A stretch of 64,000 nucleotides of DNA, from contig NZ_JAESVB010000006.1 in the NCBI RefSeq assembly GCF_020618775.1, positions 62,001-126,000 of the forward strand, read 5' to 3'. The position numbers and the translations under genes were made by a program. This DNA comes from Acidisoma silvae (lineage in GTDB: Bacteria; Pseudomonadota; Alphaproteobacteria; Acetobacterales; Acetobacteraceae). The notes under the pieces are model-generated. The model searched no databases, was not told the origin of the DNA, and worked only from the letters and a program-made list of their open reading frames with translations. The first letter of the stretch is position 1, and every line of letters begins with the position of its first letter. This document shows positions 19,101-27,371 of the stretch, piece by piece.

Positions 19101-19635
19101 CAATGACCTCATCATCTTCGCCGAGGACGGACAGACCGAGCTTTGCCGTTTCGGCTTGCCGCGCCAGCCGCGCGAGGACGGCGACTGCATCGCCGATTTC
19201 TTCCGCGACGTGGACGATGCCGAGCGCGATGTCATCGGGCTTCAGGTCGTGACCGTCGGGCAGAAAGCGTCGGACCTTGCCCGCGAATGGTTTGAGGGCA
19301 ACCGCTACCAGGATTACCTCTATCTCCACGGCCTGTCGGTGGAGATGGCGGAGGCGATGGCCGAATATACGCATAAGCGTATCCGCGCCGAGCTTGGCTT
19401 CGCGGCCGAGGATGAGCGTGAGATGGAAAAGATGCTGGGCCAGGGCTATCGCGGCAGCCGCTATTCCTTCGGCTATCCCGCCTGCCCGAAGCTGGAAGAT
19501 CAAGCGCCGATCATGAAACTGCTGGGCGCCGAGCGCATCGGCGTCTCGCTCTCCGACGAATGGCAGCTGCACCCCGAGCAATCCACCAGTGCGCTGGTCG
19601 TGCTCAACCGTCACGCCAAGTATTTTTCGGTCTGA
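16141..19635 (+). CDS. metH: Cobalamin-dependent methionine synthase
   Basis: Transfers methyl from 5-methyltetrahydrofolate through methylcobalamin to homocysteine. All modules are present in 1164 residues: the homocysteine domain with zinc cysteines C225 (LNCATGP) and C291/C292 (GGCCGTS); the pterin domain (ERCNANGSKKWRQL, LLIDPLTFTIATG); the cobalamin domain with axial-ligand H735 in KGDVHDIGKNLVD; and a C-terminal SAM-dependent reactivation domain (RGSRYSFGYPACPKL). E. coli MetH is slightly longer. The gene overlaps the SahR-like regulator by 4 bases. No metF is seen beside it. A noncoding stretch of nearly 400 bases follows. Confidence 0.97.
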   Translation: MSNRPHLLDALSREVLLCDGGMGSRVQALTLDIEKDFWNRENCTEVLNLSRPDMVREIHRGYFEAGADMVETNTFGGSPITLAEFELEDRAFEINKIAAELAREAADSFSDGRHRYVVGSVGPGTKLPTLGNVAYDPLEASLAVQARGLIAGGVDAILIETCQDTLQIKAAVNAAKIARAEAGGDTPIFVQVTVETTGTLLVGPDIAAAATVIDALDVPLMGLNCATGPQEMAEHIRWLSANWRGFISVQPNAGLPELVNGQTHYPLGAEEMASWVERYIAEDGLNLIGGCCGTSTPHISALDAMLRRRAGSLIRPAPVLRKPVWIPSVAGLYGQTSLRQENSYFSIGERCNANGSKKWRQLQEAQDWDGCVAMGREQMGEGSNALDICTAFVGRDEVFEMNEVVRRFTSSVNAPLVIDSTERVVLESALKLHGGKPIINSINFEDGEKPAEDRMILAKKFGTAVIALTIDEVGMAKSAEDKLRIARRLVEFACDKHGLPQSDLLIDPLTFTIATGNEDDRKLGLWTLEGIKAIRDAFPDIQIILGLSNISFGLNPAARAVLNSVFLDHALRAGMTGAIVHVSKIRPLHLIPAEEVAVAEDLIFDRRREGYDPLQKLLEIFADRKLADVGAKQRAETVEGRLKDRIVDGDRKGLDEDLAEAMLTHPPIDIINTILLDGMKVVGELFGAGKMQLPFVLQSAETMKAAVAYLEPHMEKVEGQEKGTIVLATVKGDVHDIGKNLVDIILTNNGYRVINLGIKVPLADMVAAVRDNRAHAIGMSGLLVKSTVVMKDNLEELTRQGLDVPILLGGAALTRNFVEDDCVRAYASGRVAYARDAFDGLSLMEKVTSSGFDDYAAAIQTKRAGKARNTSRTLGQADTKAFQPVDIGAAQARRHRLTQDQPVITPPFFGARVVEATPKAVLPFLNERSLYQFQWGFRKQGRTLEDFLGWAKQELRPIMRRMLTLTEEQDVLKPQAIYGYWKAAGQGNDLIIFAEDGQTELCRFGLPRQPREDGDCIADFFRDVDDAERDVIGLQVVTVGQKASDLAREWFEGNRYQDYLYLHGLSVEMAEAMAEYTHKRIRAELGFAAEDEREMEKMLGQGYRGSRYSFGYPACPKLEDQAPIMKLLGAERIGVSLSDEWQLHPEQSTSALVVLNRHAKYFSV

Positions 19636-20022
19636 TCCGCCCCGAGCGTTTTAGGATTGGGTGGAATCGCTTTTCACGGTCGTGCGCGGACTTGTTCCGC
19701 GCCTCTACCCGGCTGAGCGTCCAGACAACGTTTGGGCGCGCAGTCTGGTAGACCCGCGGCATGAAGCCGCGGGTGACGATAGAGCGCGCGCCGGGTCAGA
19801 GATAAGCGCAGGTTATCGAAAGCCCTCTGCCAGCAGTCTTGCTGGCCCGAAAGAATGGGCGCCTTTTCGGGCCTGAATTGTGGGCCCTGCCGGACGGATG
19901 ACGGGGCTCGCGACGCCACCTTTTCCCGTTTGCTCTGACAATCCCATTCTTCGCGCCTGCGCCTGCCTGACCCCCGTCCGCGTTAAGCGACGCGAGGCCG
20001 CTATCTCTGCGAGCCCGCTGTC
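19636..20022. other. Intergenic region with a GC hairpin after metH
   Basis: About 390 bases without a convincing gene. CCCGCGGC (19753-19760) and GCCGCGGG (19766-19773) form a perfect 8-bp stem with a 5-base ATGAA loop, resembling the short palindromic intergenic elements common in alphaproteobacteria. It could serve as the metH terminator or mRNA 3' stabiliser. The oprB promoter must lie in the last 100 bases, but no clear boxes stand out. Confidence 0.5.
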
Positions 20023-21351
20023 ATGAAATCACTCTCCTGGCTTATTCTCTGCGGCACCGCTGCGGCTGCCTTGCTACGCGCCGCGCCTGCGCTGGCACAA
20101 GCCGTAGCCGCCGCACAGCCTGCCTCGGTGTCGCTCGGCTCGGCCTGGGATGATTTTCTGACGCGGCCGACGCTGACCGGCAATTGGGGCGGCTTGCGCA
20201 CCCGCCTGGTTCACGACGGCGTCACCTTCAACTGGTCCTATGTCGGGGAATTCGCCGGCAATGTCGCGGGCGGCAAGCGGCGCGGCAGCGACTATGCCCA
20301 GCAATGGACGGCCGCCACCGTCTTCGATCTGGCCAAGATGTCACCCACGCTGACCGGCAAGGTCACCGTCACCTTCAACGCCCGCGAGGGGCGCGGTAGC
20401 TCCCCTGATTTCATTGGCAATAAGCTGGGCGTGCAGGAGGTTTACGGCGCGGGCGAGGATGTGCGCCTGTCGGAACTAAGCTACGAGCGGGATCTTCTGA
20501 ACCATCTGCTGTCCGTCAAAGGCGGCTATTACGCGATGGGCAATGATTTCGCTGGCACGCCCATTCTGTGCTCCTTCCAGAATACCGGTTTCTGCGCTCA
20601 TCCCATCTCGTTGCCCAGCAACAGTGGCTGGTCGGATTACCCGACGCCGAAATGGGGCGGCCGCATCCGCGTGAACCTGCCCGGGGGAACCGCTATCGAA
20701 ACGGGCATCTTCGAGGTCAATCCGACCTATGCCGACTATGGCGAAGGCTTCAAGGTCAGCCTGTCAGGCTCTACCGGCGCTCTGATCCCCGTGCAGATCG
20801 ACCAGCATTTCAATCTCGGCACGGCGGGGCTGCCGGGCCATGTCATGCTGGGCGGCTATTACGATACGTCCGACGCCACGGACCCCGCGAATGCCAGCGT
20901 CACCTATCATGGCCGCTATGGCGGCTATATCGAAGCCGACCAGATGGTCTGGCGTTTTCAGCCCGGCACCGGTCGCGGCCTGATCGCCATTCTGGAAGGC
21001 ACGAAATCCGACGTCCGCACGGCGACCATGCCGGGCTATGTCATCGCCGCCCTCGTGGCGAAAGGCCCGCTCGCGTCACGCCCGAACGACTTCGTCGGCA
21101 TCGGCATGGTGCGCGCCTGGGCGAACGGCAATCTGATCGCCAAGAACGAGGTGGCGGCACAGGCAGAGAGCGACGCGGACCCGGACTATGCGCTGGGCGA
21201 AGAGGTCGCCGAACTGTCCTACGGGGTGCAGGTAACGCCCTGGCTGCTGCTGCATCCGAACCTGCAATATGTCGTCGACCCCGGCGCCTTTACCTTCAAG
21301 CACACGCCCAATGCCTGGGTGCTGGGTATGCAGACCAAGATTACCTTCTGA
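20023..21351 (+). CDS. OprB-family carbohydrate-selective porin
   Basis: Outer-membrane beta-barrel for sugar uptake. The 442-residue product has a signal peptide (ILCGTAAAALLRAAPALAQA). The OprB N-terminal signature LTGNWGGLRTRLVHDGV follows, then alternating amphipathic strands (e.g. VTFNWSYVGEFAGNVAGG; GGYIEADQMVWRF) and a terminal aromatic residue (KITF) for barrel assembly. A YDT...GE...YG.....L..NLQYV..PG region near the end is also OprB-like. Two cysteines (TPILCSFQNTGFCAHP) could make an extracellular-loop disulfide. The gene stands alone and its sugar is unknown. Confidence 0.9.
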   Translation: MKSLSWLILCGTAAAALLRAAPALAQAVAAAQPASVSLGSAWDDFLTRPTLTGNWGGLRTRLVHDGVTFNWSYVGEFAGNVAGGKRRGSDYAQQWTAATVFDLAKMSPTLTGKVTVTFNAREGRGSSPDFIGNKLGVQEVYGAGEDVRLSELSYERDLLNHLLSVKGGYYAMGNDFAGTPILCSFQNTGFCAHPISLPSNSGWSDYPTPKWGGRIRVNLPGGTAIETGIFEVNPTYADYGEGFKVSLSGSTGALIPVQIDQHFNLGTAGLPGHVMLGGYYDTSDATDPANASVTYHGRYGGYIEADQMVWRFQPGTGRGLIAILEGTKSDVRTATMPGYVIAALVAKGPLASRPNDFVGIGMVRAWANGNLIAKNEVAAQAESDADPDYALGEEVAELSYGVQVTPWLLLHPNLQYVVDPGAFTFKHTPNAWVLGMQTKITF

Positions 21352-21458
21352 AAGCGGGAGGCGGCTTTCCCCTCACATCACTGGTTCTCGGGCGCGGGAG
21401 AGCCTATTTCTCCAAAAAGGTGCTGCTTTTTACCAAAGATTTCTGCTGAGATCTCCCT

Positions 21459-21752
21459 ATGACCGAGTCCGCGACCCAAGCTCTGACCGACCGCCAGTTT
21501 TCGCTGATCGCCCGCGCCCTGGCCGAACCCCGGCGCTATCAGATGCTGAAGATGCTGGGCGAGCAGCATGGCACGGTCGCGTGCAGCACCCTGTCCATGT
21601 GCCATGAGGTCAGCGCGGCCACCATCTCCCATCATATGAAGGAGTTGGAAAATGCCGGGCTGATCGAAATCGTGCGCGAAGGCAAATTCGCCAATCTGAC
21701 CTTGCAGCGCGACGTGCTTGCCGCTTATCTGAGACGCCTATCTGAAATCTGA
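21459..21752 (+). CDS. ArsR-type winged-helix regulator
   Basis: The 97-residue product is a single winged-helix domain: [17 protein letters not shown], then the recognition helix in [25 protein letters not shown]. The metal-ligand cysteine motif of classic ArsR is absent (only scattered C-S-T-L-S-M-C), so a redox or organic signal is as likely as metal. The gene is followed at 83 bases by two duplicated short-chain dehydrogenases, with a dyad in the gap that it may bind. It probably represses the dehydrogenase genes. Confidence 0.88.
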   Translation: MTESATQALTDRQFSLIARALAEPRRYQMLKMLGEQHGTVACSTLSMCHEVSAATISHHMKELENAGLIEIVREGKFANLTLQRDVLAAYLRRLSEI

Positions 21753-21788
21753 GCCCCTGCCCTGCGCGGCGCCTACTGGCGTCGATTG

Positions 21789-21804
21789 TTAGACGATTAT
21801 CTAA
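21789..21804. promoter_or_regulatory. Candidate ArsR operator upstream of the first dehydrogenase
   Basis: TTAGA (21789-21793) and TCTAA (21800-21804) form an inverted repeat with a 6-base centre, and the flanking CGA/TCG extend the match. It lies 30 bases before the dehydrogenase ATG. Size and AT content fit ArsR-family sites. Confidence 0.55.
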
Positions 21805-21834
21805 TTGTCGAAATTCAACGCGTAGGAGTTTCCC

Positions 21835-22578
21835 ATGAGCAAGCTTTCCGGAAAGGTCGCGCTGGTCACCGGCGCCTCCAAGGGCATCGGCACCGCCATC
21901 GCCCTGGCACTCGCCGAAGCCGGTGCGGCGGTCGCCGTCAACTACGCCTCCGACAAGGCCGGCGCGGATAAGACCGTCGCCGCCATCACTGGCAAGGGTG
22001 GTCGTGCCGTTGCCGTTCAGGGCAGCGTCGCGGACGCCGGCGACAGGATCGTCGCCGAAACGGTTGCCGCCTTCGGCCATATCGACATCCTGGTGAACAA
22101 TGCCGGCGTCTATGCCTTCGCGCCGCTGGAAGCCGTGACGGCGGAGGAATTCCACCGCCAGTTCAATACCAATGTGCTGGGCCTGCTGCTGACGACCCAG
22201 GCGGCGGTCGCGCATTTTCCGGAACAGGGCGGTAGCGTCATCAATATCAGCTCCGTCGTGTCCCGCTTCACCCCGCCCGGCACGGTCGTCTACACGGCGA
22301 CCAAAGGCGCGGTTGATGCCATCACGCATACGCTGGCCAAGGAATTGGGGCCGAAGCAGATTCGCGTGAATGCCATCAATCCGGGCGTCGTCGTTACCGA
22401 AGGCGCGCGCGCGATCGGCGTGATCGACGGCGAATTCGAGGCGGCGGCGGTGGCCCAAACGCCGCTCGGCCGCGTCGGCCAGCCCGATGATATCGCGGGC
22501 GTCGCGGTCTTCCTGGCCTCCGACGATAGCCGCTGGGTAACGGGCGAGACCATCATCACGGCTGGCGGCTTCCGCTGA
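21835..22578 (+). CDS. Short-chain dehydrogenase/reductase (copy 1)
   Basis: The 247-residue classical SDR has the NAD(P) motif TGASKGIG, NNAG, catalytic Ser in INISSVVS, and the Tyr-Lys pair in VVYTATKGAVD. The C-terminus is RWVTGETIITAGG. A basic residue right after the first strand (ASDKAGADK) suggests NADPH preference. The protein is nearly identical along much of its length to the next gene. This marks a tandem duplication under the preceding ArsR regulator. Family members reduce ketones, quinones or acyl carriers; substrate unknown. Confidence 0.92.
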   Translation: MSKLSGKVALVTGASKGIGTAIALALAEAGAAVAVNYASDKAGADKTVAAITGKGGRAVAVQGSVADAGDRIVAETVAAFGHIDILVNNAGVYAFAPLEAVTAEEFHRQFNTNVLGLLLTTQAAVAHFPEQGGSVINISSVVSRFTPPGTVVYTATKGAVDAITHTLAKELGPKQIRVNAINPGVVVTEGARAIGVIDGEFEAAAVAQTPLGRVGQPDDIAGVAVFLASDDSRWVTGETIITAGGFR

Positions 22579-22704
22579 TCAACCCGAATTCTGTGACCCT
22601 GTGCGGGCCAATGCGGCCGCGCAGGGTGACAGCGTGCAGACCGCTGGCCGCCCTTTCAGGCAGCGGACAACAGGCCTTCCATCTCCTCCAATAGGAACAG
22701 ATCC

Positions 22705-23448
22705 ATGAGCAAGCTTTCTGGAAAAGTTGCCCTGGTTACGGGCGCTTCCAAGGGTATCGGTGCCGCCATCGCCACGGCGCTGGCCGCCGACGGTGCGGCG
22801 GTTGCCGTCAATTACGCGTCCGACAAGGCGGGCGCGGATAAAACCGTGGCCGCCATTACGGCCGCCGGCGGCCGCGCCGTCGCCGTTCAGGGCAGCGTTG
22901 CGGACGCCGGCGAAAAGATCGTCGCCGAGACGGTCGCGGCCTTCGGCAAGATCGATGTCCTGGTCAATAATGCCGGCGTCTATGCCATGCTGCCACTGGC
23001 CAATGTCACGGCCGCCGAATTCCATCGCCAGTTCGACACCAATGTGCTGGGCCTGCTGCTGACGACCCAGGCGGCGGTGAAGCACTTCCCGGAACAGGGT
23101 GGCAGTATCATCAATATCAGCTCCGTCGTCAGCCGCATCACCCCGCCGGGCGCTTCCATCTATAATGCGACCAAAGGCGCGGTCGACGCGATTACGCATA
23201 CGCTGGCGAAGGAACTCGGCCCGCAGAACATCCGGGTGAATGCCATCAACCCCGGCTTGGTGGAGACGGAAGGCACGCATACGGCGGGCTTTATCGGCAG
23301 CGATTTCGCCAATGCAGCCGTCGCGCAGACGCCGCTGGGCCGCATGGGCCAGCCGCAGGATATCGGGCCTGTCGCGGCCTTCCTGGCCTCCGATGACAGC
23401 CGCTGGGTGACCGGCGAGACCATCATCGTCGCCGGCGGCGTGCGTTAA
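22705..23448 (+). CDS. Short-chain dehydrogenase/reductase (copy 2)
   Basis: The 247-residue classical SDR starts with the same MSKLSGKVALVTGASKGIG as its neighbour and keeps Ser (NISSVVS) and Tyr-Lys (SIYNATKGAVD). Divergence concentrates in the substrate loop after NPG (copy 1 VVVTEGARAIGVIDGEFEA, copy 2 LVETEGTHTAGFIGSDFAN) and around VYAML/VYAFA. The two copies may therefore differ in substrate. The 126-base gap holds a GC-rich stem-loop, so copy 2 may be expressed at a different level. A very strong hairpin follows the stop. Confidence 0.92.
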   Translation: MSKLSGKVALVTGASKGIGAAIATALAADGAAVAVNYASDKAGADKTVAAITAAGGRAVAVQGSVADAGEKIVAETVAAFGKIDVLVNNAGVYAMLPLANVTAAEFHRQFDTNVLGLLLTTQAAVKHFPEQGGSIINISSVVSRITPPGASIYNATKGAVDAITHTLAKELGPQNIRVNAINPGLVETEGTHTAGFIGSDFANAAVAQTPLGRMGQPQDIGPVAAFLASDDSRWVTGETIIVAGGVR

Positions 23449-23456
23449 CTTTCTGC

Positions 23457-23487
23457 CCCCGCCCGCCGCGTAGCGCGGCGGGCGGGG
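23457..23487. terminator. Perfect 14-bp hairpin between convergent genes
   Basis: CCCCGCCCGCCGCG (23457-23470), a 3-base TAG loop, and its exact complement (23474-23487). It sits between the plus-strand dehydrogenase and the minus-strand MBL gene. There is no good T-run on the plus side, so it may act as a bidirectional block or an mRNA end stabiliser. Confidence 0.65.
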
Positions 23488-23496
23488 TAAGAAAAA

Positions 23497-24387
23497 TCAA
23501 TCATGCAGCGGGAAGGAGCTGGCGCGCCCGTCGCTGTGATAGACCCAGACGCGGCCATGGCGCGTTTCCCGCAAGCCATAGCCGAAAATATCCTGCCCTT
23601 GCCGATAGGGCGCGCCACTCGCCACCTGTTTCAGCGCCGCCTCGGTCTCTGCGATCAGCGACACTTCCGCGATCGCGCGCGCCACATGGCCGGCGCAGAT
23701 AGCATGAACCGGCGCGGGCAGCCGGGTGAGTTTGCCGACCGACACCGCCAAGTCGTCGAGAGATGACTCATCATAATGCGCGTAGAGTGCGCCTTCGGTC
23801 AGCGTATCGCCGACGAAAAGCACGCCATGTGCCGGGTCGAAGAGAGAAATACCGTCCGGGCTATGGCCCGGCGTCTCGATGACCTGCAAGCGCCGGTCAC
23901 CGAGGTCGATCTCATCTCCCTCCCGCAGCAGGCCCGTCGCGGCCACGCCGCCCGGACGCCAGCTTTCCGCGTCGAACCCTGCCGGAAAAGGCCGCAAGGC
24001 CAGTTCCGGCGTCAGAGCCATGACGTCCGCATCCGCCGCGCGCTGGGCTTCGGCATCAGCGATCAGGGGCAGCAGGCCGTCGATATAGCGTTTCAGCAGG
24101 TCGCGCGGGGCATGGCGGCGCAGCGGCGCTTCCGCCTGCGCACCGGCCAGACGCACGGCGAATTCCGCATTTCCGCCGACATGGTCGAAATGATAATGCG
24201 TGTTGATCAACTTTATCGGCAGGCGGGTCAGCTTTTCCACCACCGGCCGGATCGGCGCGATGCCGGTGCCGCTGTCGATCAGCGCCGCACTGTCGGATCC
24301 CAGATAGAGCCAGCTCACGACATGGCCGGGTTCCACGATCATCCAGAGATCGCGATTGACCTGACGGATTTCGAACCAGTCCATCAC
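23497..24387 (-). CDS. MBL-fold metallo-hydrolase
   Basis: The 296-residue product has the metallo-beta-lactamase fold. The zinc motif is HYHFDH in LINTHYHFDHVGG, a third His in ETPGHSPDG, an Asp in LFVGDTL, and a last His in AICAGHVAR. That is enough for a dinuclear site. It has no signal peptide. It lies 3' to the dienelactone-hydrolase gene and its start overlaps that gene's stop (ATGA), so the two are co-translated. The substrate is unknown; a lactone, thioester or phosphate ester are the usual choices. Confidence 0.88.
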   Translation of the reverse strand: MMDWFEIRQVNRDLWMIVEPGHVVSWLYLGSDSAALIDSGTGIAPIRPVVEKLTRLPIKLINTHYHFDHVGGNAEFAVRLAGAQAEAPLRRHAPRDLLKRYIDGLLPLIADAEAQRAADADVMALTPELALRPFPAGFDAESWRPGGVAATGLLREGDEIDLGDRRLQVIETPGHSPDGISLFDPAHGVLFVGDTLTEGALYAHYDESSLDDLAVSVGKLTRLPAPVHAICAGHVARAIAEVSLIAETEAALKQVASGAPYRQGQDIFGYGLRETRHGRVWVYHSDGRASSFPLHD

Positions 24388-25124
24388 CGCAGATACTCCC
24401 GGAACAGGCGCAGCGCGCTGTCATAGCCGAAGCGGCCCAGCTCGGCGTCGTAGCGCGGCCCCTCGTCCCGCATGAAGGCATGGGCGGCATTGACCTCATG
24501 CCATTCGTAATGGACGCCCGTTTCTTCCAGCCGGTTGCGGATCATGCTGCGGCCTTCCAGCGGCACATGCGGATCCTGCCGGCCGAAGACCATCAACAGC
24601 GAGCCGGTGATCTCACCCGCCCGGTCCAGGCTGCCATCCTGCGCGCCGGCCCCCAGCGTATGGGTATGCAGGTCGGTCGCGTAGAAACAGGCGGTGGCCT
24701 GCACATCCGGCTGCAAGGCCGCGCGGAAGGCCAGATGCCCGCCGAGGCAAACGCCGAAAGCGCCCAGCGCGCCGGTGGAATTCGGATGGGATTTCAGAAA
24801 ATCGAGCGTTGCCCGGCAATCGGCATCGTATTGCGGCACGGGCTTGGCGAATTTCAGCTCGTTGCCGCGATCCGTTCCGGGCTTGTCATAGGCCAGCACC
24901 GTCCCGGCCGGCTCATATTCATGATAGACTTCCGGGATGCCGACCACGAAGCCGCAGCTTGCCAGATAGGCCGCCGTGCGGCGGATCGGCGCCGTCACCT
25001 GATAGATTTCCGAATAAAGGATGATGGCCGGATAGCGCCCCTCGCCCTGCGGACGCAGCACATGCACGCGCATGACCCCGTCATCCATCGGCAGGTCAGT
25101 GAATGTATCGGCTTCCAGACGCAT
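24384..25124 (-). CDS. Dienelactone hydrolase family protein
   Basis: The 246-residue alpha/beta hydrolase has nucleophile Cys in GVCLGGH, Asp in FGRQDPHVP and His in NAAHAFMRDE, the DLH catalytic triad. The start at 25124 (AGGGAAAAGAGCC before ATG) is preferred over the upstream ATG 25175, which adds an unsupported N-terminal stretch. Classic DLH opens dienelactone in chlorocatechol breakdown. No aromatic-ring genes are nearby, so general carboxyl-ester or lactone hydrolysis is more cautious. It is the first gene of a two-gene operon with the MBL hydrolase. Confidence 0.88.
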   Translation of the reverse strand: MRLEADTFTDLPMDDGVMRVHVLRPQGEGRYPAIILYSEIYQVTAPIRRTAAYLASCGFVVGIPEVYHEYEPAGTVLAYDKPGTDRGNELKFAKPVPQYDADCRATLDFLKSHPNSTGALGAFGVCLGGHLAFRAALQPDVQATACFYATDLHTHTLGAGAQDGSLDRAGEITGSLLMVFGRQDPHVPLEGRSMIRNRLEETGVHYEWHEVNAAHAFMRDEGPRYDAELGRFGYDSALRLFREYLR

Positions 25125-25257
25125 GGCTCTTTTCCCTGTCAGACCCGTCCCGGTTAGCATTGCGGGCGGGGCCAAACCAGCCGCCGAGCCCTGCTTTCAT
25201 AAGTGCTGCGCCGCGCCGCCAGTTCCGTTACCCGTCCGTTCTTGCTAGAGCGCGCGC

Positions 25258-26799
25258 ATGAGCCAGAACGAAGTCATCGCTAACGAGATCGCCCGCCGGC
25301 GCACCTTCGCCATCATCTCCCATCCTGACGCCGGCAAGACGACCCTGACCGAACGCCTGCTGCGGGCGGGTGGCGCCATTCAGCTGGCCGGCAATGTCCG
25401 CGCCAAGGGCGAGCGCCGGCGCACACGGTCTGACTGGATGGGCATCGAGCGCGATCGCGGCATTTCCGTCGTGACCTCGGTCATGACCTTCGAATACGGC
25501 GGCTGCATCTTCAACCTGCTCGATACGCCGGGCCATGAAGACTTCTCGGAAGACACCTATCGCACGCTGACGGCCGTGGATTCGGCGGTGATGGTGATCG
25601 ACGCGGCCAAGGGCATCGAGGACCGGACGCGCAAGCTGTTCGAAATCTGCCGCCTGCGCGATATTCCGATCATCACCTTCATCAACAAGATGGACCGCGA
25701 GAGCCAGGACGTCTTCGCCCTGCTGGACGAGGTGGCGAGCGGACTGGCGCTGGATGTCTGCCCCATGACCTGGCCGGTCGGCCGCGCCTCGGACTTCGCC
25801 GGCACCTATGACCTGCAAAAACGGGCATACCACCTGACGAGCGAGCTCTCGCAGTCGGATGACCGCATGGTGCAGCTGGGCGAGGAGATCGACCTCGTGC
25901 GGGCCGCCCTGCCGGAATTCGATGCCGAAAGCTTCATGGCCGGCCATCTGACGCCGACCTATTTCGGCTCCGCCATCAAGGATATCGGCGTCACGGATCT
26001 TCTGGACGCGCTGGCCGATTTCGGGCCGAAGCCCCGCGCCCAGCCGGCCGATACGCGGGTGGTGGATGCGGCCGAGCCGGAACTGACCGCGCTCGTCTTC
26101 AAGATCCAGGCGAATATGGACCCGAATCACCGCGACCGCATCGCCTTCGCCCGCGTCTGCTCGGGCCGGCTGACGCGCGGCATGCGCGTGAAGCAGGTGC
26201 GGACCGGCAAGCTGATCCCCATGCACGCGCCGCAATTCTTCTTCGCACGTGACCGGGCGCTGGCCGAGGAAGCCTTCGCCGGCGACGTGGTGGGCATTCC
26301 CAATCACGGCACGCTGCGCATTGGCGATACCCTGACTTCGGACGAAGTGCTGAACTTCACCGGCGTGCCTTATTTTGCGCCGGAAATCCTGCGGCGCGTG
26401 CATCTGTCGGACGCCATGAAGGCCAAGAAGCTGCGCACCGCCTTGCAGGAACTGGCGGAGGAAGGCGTGGTGCAGCTGTTCCGCCCGCAGGACGGCTCAC
26501 CGCCCATCGTCGGCGTCGTCGGCATCCTGCAGCTGGACGTGCTGCAGGCCCGCCTGGCGCAGGAATACGGCACGCCCATCACCTTCGAAGGCGTGCCCTA
26601 TTCGCTGGCGCGCTGGGTTTCCGGCGATAAGCTGGCCATGGAGAAGTTCATCACCACCCAGCGCACGGCCATGGCCGATGACGTGGACGGCGACCCGGTC
26701 TTTCTTGCCTCCTCCGCCTTCATGCTGCGCCGGGCGATCGAGAATTTCGACAACCTGACCTTCCGCGACATCAAGGATATCCGGCCGCAGGCGGCCTGA
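25258..26799 (+). CDS. prfC: Peptide chain release factor 3
   Basis: GTPase that recycles RF1/RF2 from the ribosome after termination. The 513-residue product has G1 SHPDAGKTT, the RF3-specific block RRRTRSDWMGIERDRGIS, G3 DTPGHEDFS, G4 NKMD, then the RF3 domains II and III (FFARDRALAEEAFAGDVVG, VGVVGILQLDVL). Length is as usual. It starts at ATG 25258 with a poor ribosome site and is followed by a small membrane protein at 20 bases. Confidence 0.96.
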   Translation: MSQNEVIANEIARRRTFAIISHPDAGKTTLTERLLRAGGAIQLAGNVRAKGERRRTRSDWMGIERDRGISVVTSVMTFEYGGCIFNLLDTPGHEDFSEDTYRTLTAVDSAVMVIDAAKGIEDRTRKLFEICRLRDIPIITFINKMDRESQDVFALLDEVASGLALDVCPMTWPVGRASDFAGTYDLQKRAYHLTSELSQSDDRMVQLGEEIDLVRAALPEFDAESFMAGHLTPTYFGSAIKDIGVTDLLDALADFGPKPRAQPADTRVVDAAEPELTALVFKIQANMDPNHRDRIAFARVCSGRLTRGMRVKQVRTGKLIPMHAPQFFFARDRALAEEAFAGDVVGIPNHGTLRIGDTLTSDEVLNFTGVPYFAPEILRRVHLSDAMKAKKLRTALQELAEEGVVQLFRPQDGSPPIVGVVGILQLDVLQARLAQEYGTPITFEGVPYSLARWVSGDKLAMEKFITTQRTAMADDVDGDPVFLASSAFMLRRAIENFDNLTFRDIKDIRPQAA

Positions 26800-26819
26800 C
26801 CGAGAGGAAAGCCCCGCCC

Positions 26820-27068
26820 ATGGCCATCAACCTGTTGACGGCTTTGGGCGTGGTGGTGGCGACAGCCGGAACGGACGCCGTCTATGTCCGCTTCACCGCC
26901 GCCGTCGCTGACCGGGCGCGTGTGCCGGCCGCGACCTGGAGCAGCCTGTGGTATCTGCTCTCGGCTTTCGCGGTAATCAGCTACACGCAGAACTGGGTCT
27001 ATGTTCTGTTCGCCGCCCTCGGCTCCTGGCTCGGCGCCTATCTGTCGATCACGTTCATGCGGCGCTGA
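26820..27068 (+). CDS. Small two-to-three-helix membrane protein
   Basis: The 82-residue product has hydrophobic segments LLTALGVVVATAGTDAVYV, SSLWYLLSAFAVISY and WVYVLFAALGSWLGAYLSI, and ends in a positive FMRR. It resembles short uncharacterised inner-membrane proteins found beside many genes in alphaproteobacteria. GAGGAAA precedes ATG 26820, and the gene lies 20 bases after prfC, so the two are probably co-transcribed. Function unknown. Confidence 0.7.
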   Translation: MAINLLTALGVVVATAGTDAVYVRFTAAVADRARVPAATWSSLWYLLSAFAVISYTQNWVYVLFAALGSWLGAYLSITFMRR

Positions 27069-27126
27069 AGGCAGATGCAATATCGCCCCGGACTGCGTAT
27101 ATTATGGCGACGGAAGGGGATTTCTC

Positions 27127-27363
27127 ATGTCTCAGACCACGGCCCGAAAAACAGCCGCATCTCGTGAAACAGCCGCTAAGCAGGCTGCCACAACTGGCAA
27201 AGACACCGCCGCCACGCCGGTGAAGCGGCACGCGATCTCGCCTGAAGAGGCGCATCTGATCACCAAATTCGACGAGAGTATGGCGCGCTTGGATGATGGC
27301 ATTGCCGAGCAGCGCCGCGTGCTTGATGCCCTATTGATGCGCATGGCCAATAAGGCTGCCTGA
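27127..27363 (+). CDS. Small Ala/Lys/Thr-rich helical protein
   Basis: The 78-residue product starts at ATG 27127, with GAAGGGG upstream. The N-terminal 35 residues are low-complexity and basic (TARKTAASRETAAKQAA). The rest is a charged amphipathic helix (LITKFDESMARLDDGIAEQ) with heptad-like Leu spacing that could form a coiled coil. No database family is recognised. Together with the next gene it makes a pair of small helical proteins. The basic tail could contact nucleic acid or phosphate-rich surfaces; this is conjecture. Confidence 0.55.
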   Translation: MSQTTARKTAASRETAAKQAATTGKDTAATPVKRHAISPEEAHLITKFDESMARLDDGIAEQRRVLDALLMRMANKAA

Positions 27364-27371
27364 GCCAACTT

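Noticed and set aside
16858-19614. 918-codon open frame on the minus strand across metH
   Set aside because: It runs antisense to a full-length, clearly recognisable MetH. High-GC codons create such frames. The peptide has no motif.
19661-19876. 71-codon frame after metH
   Set aside because: Contains the intergenic palindrome and has no protein pattern or ribosome site.
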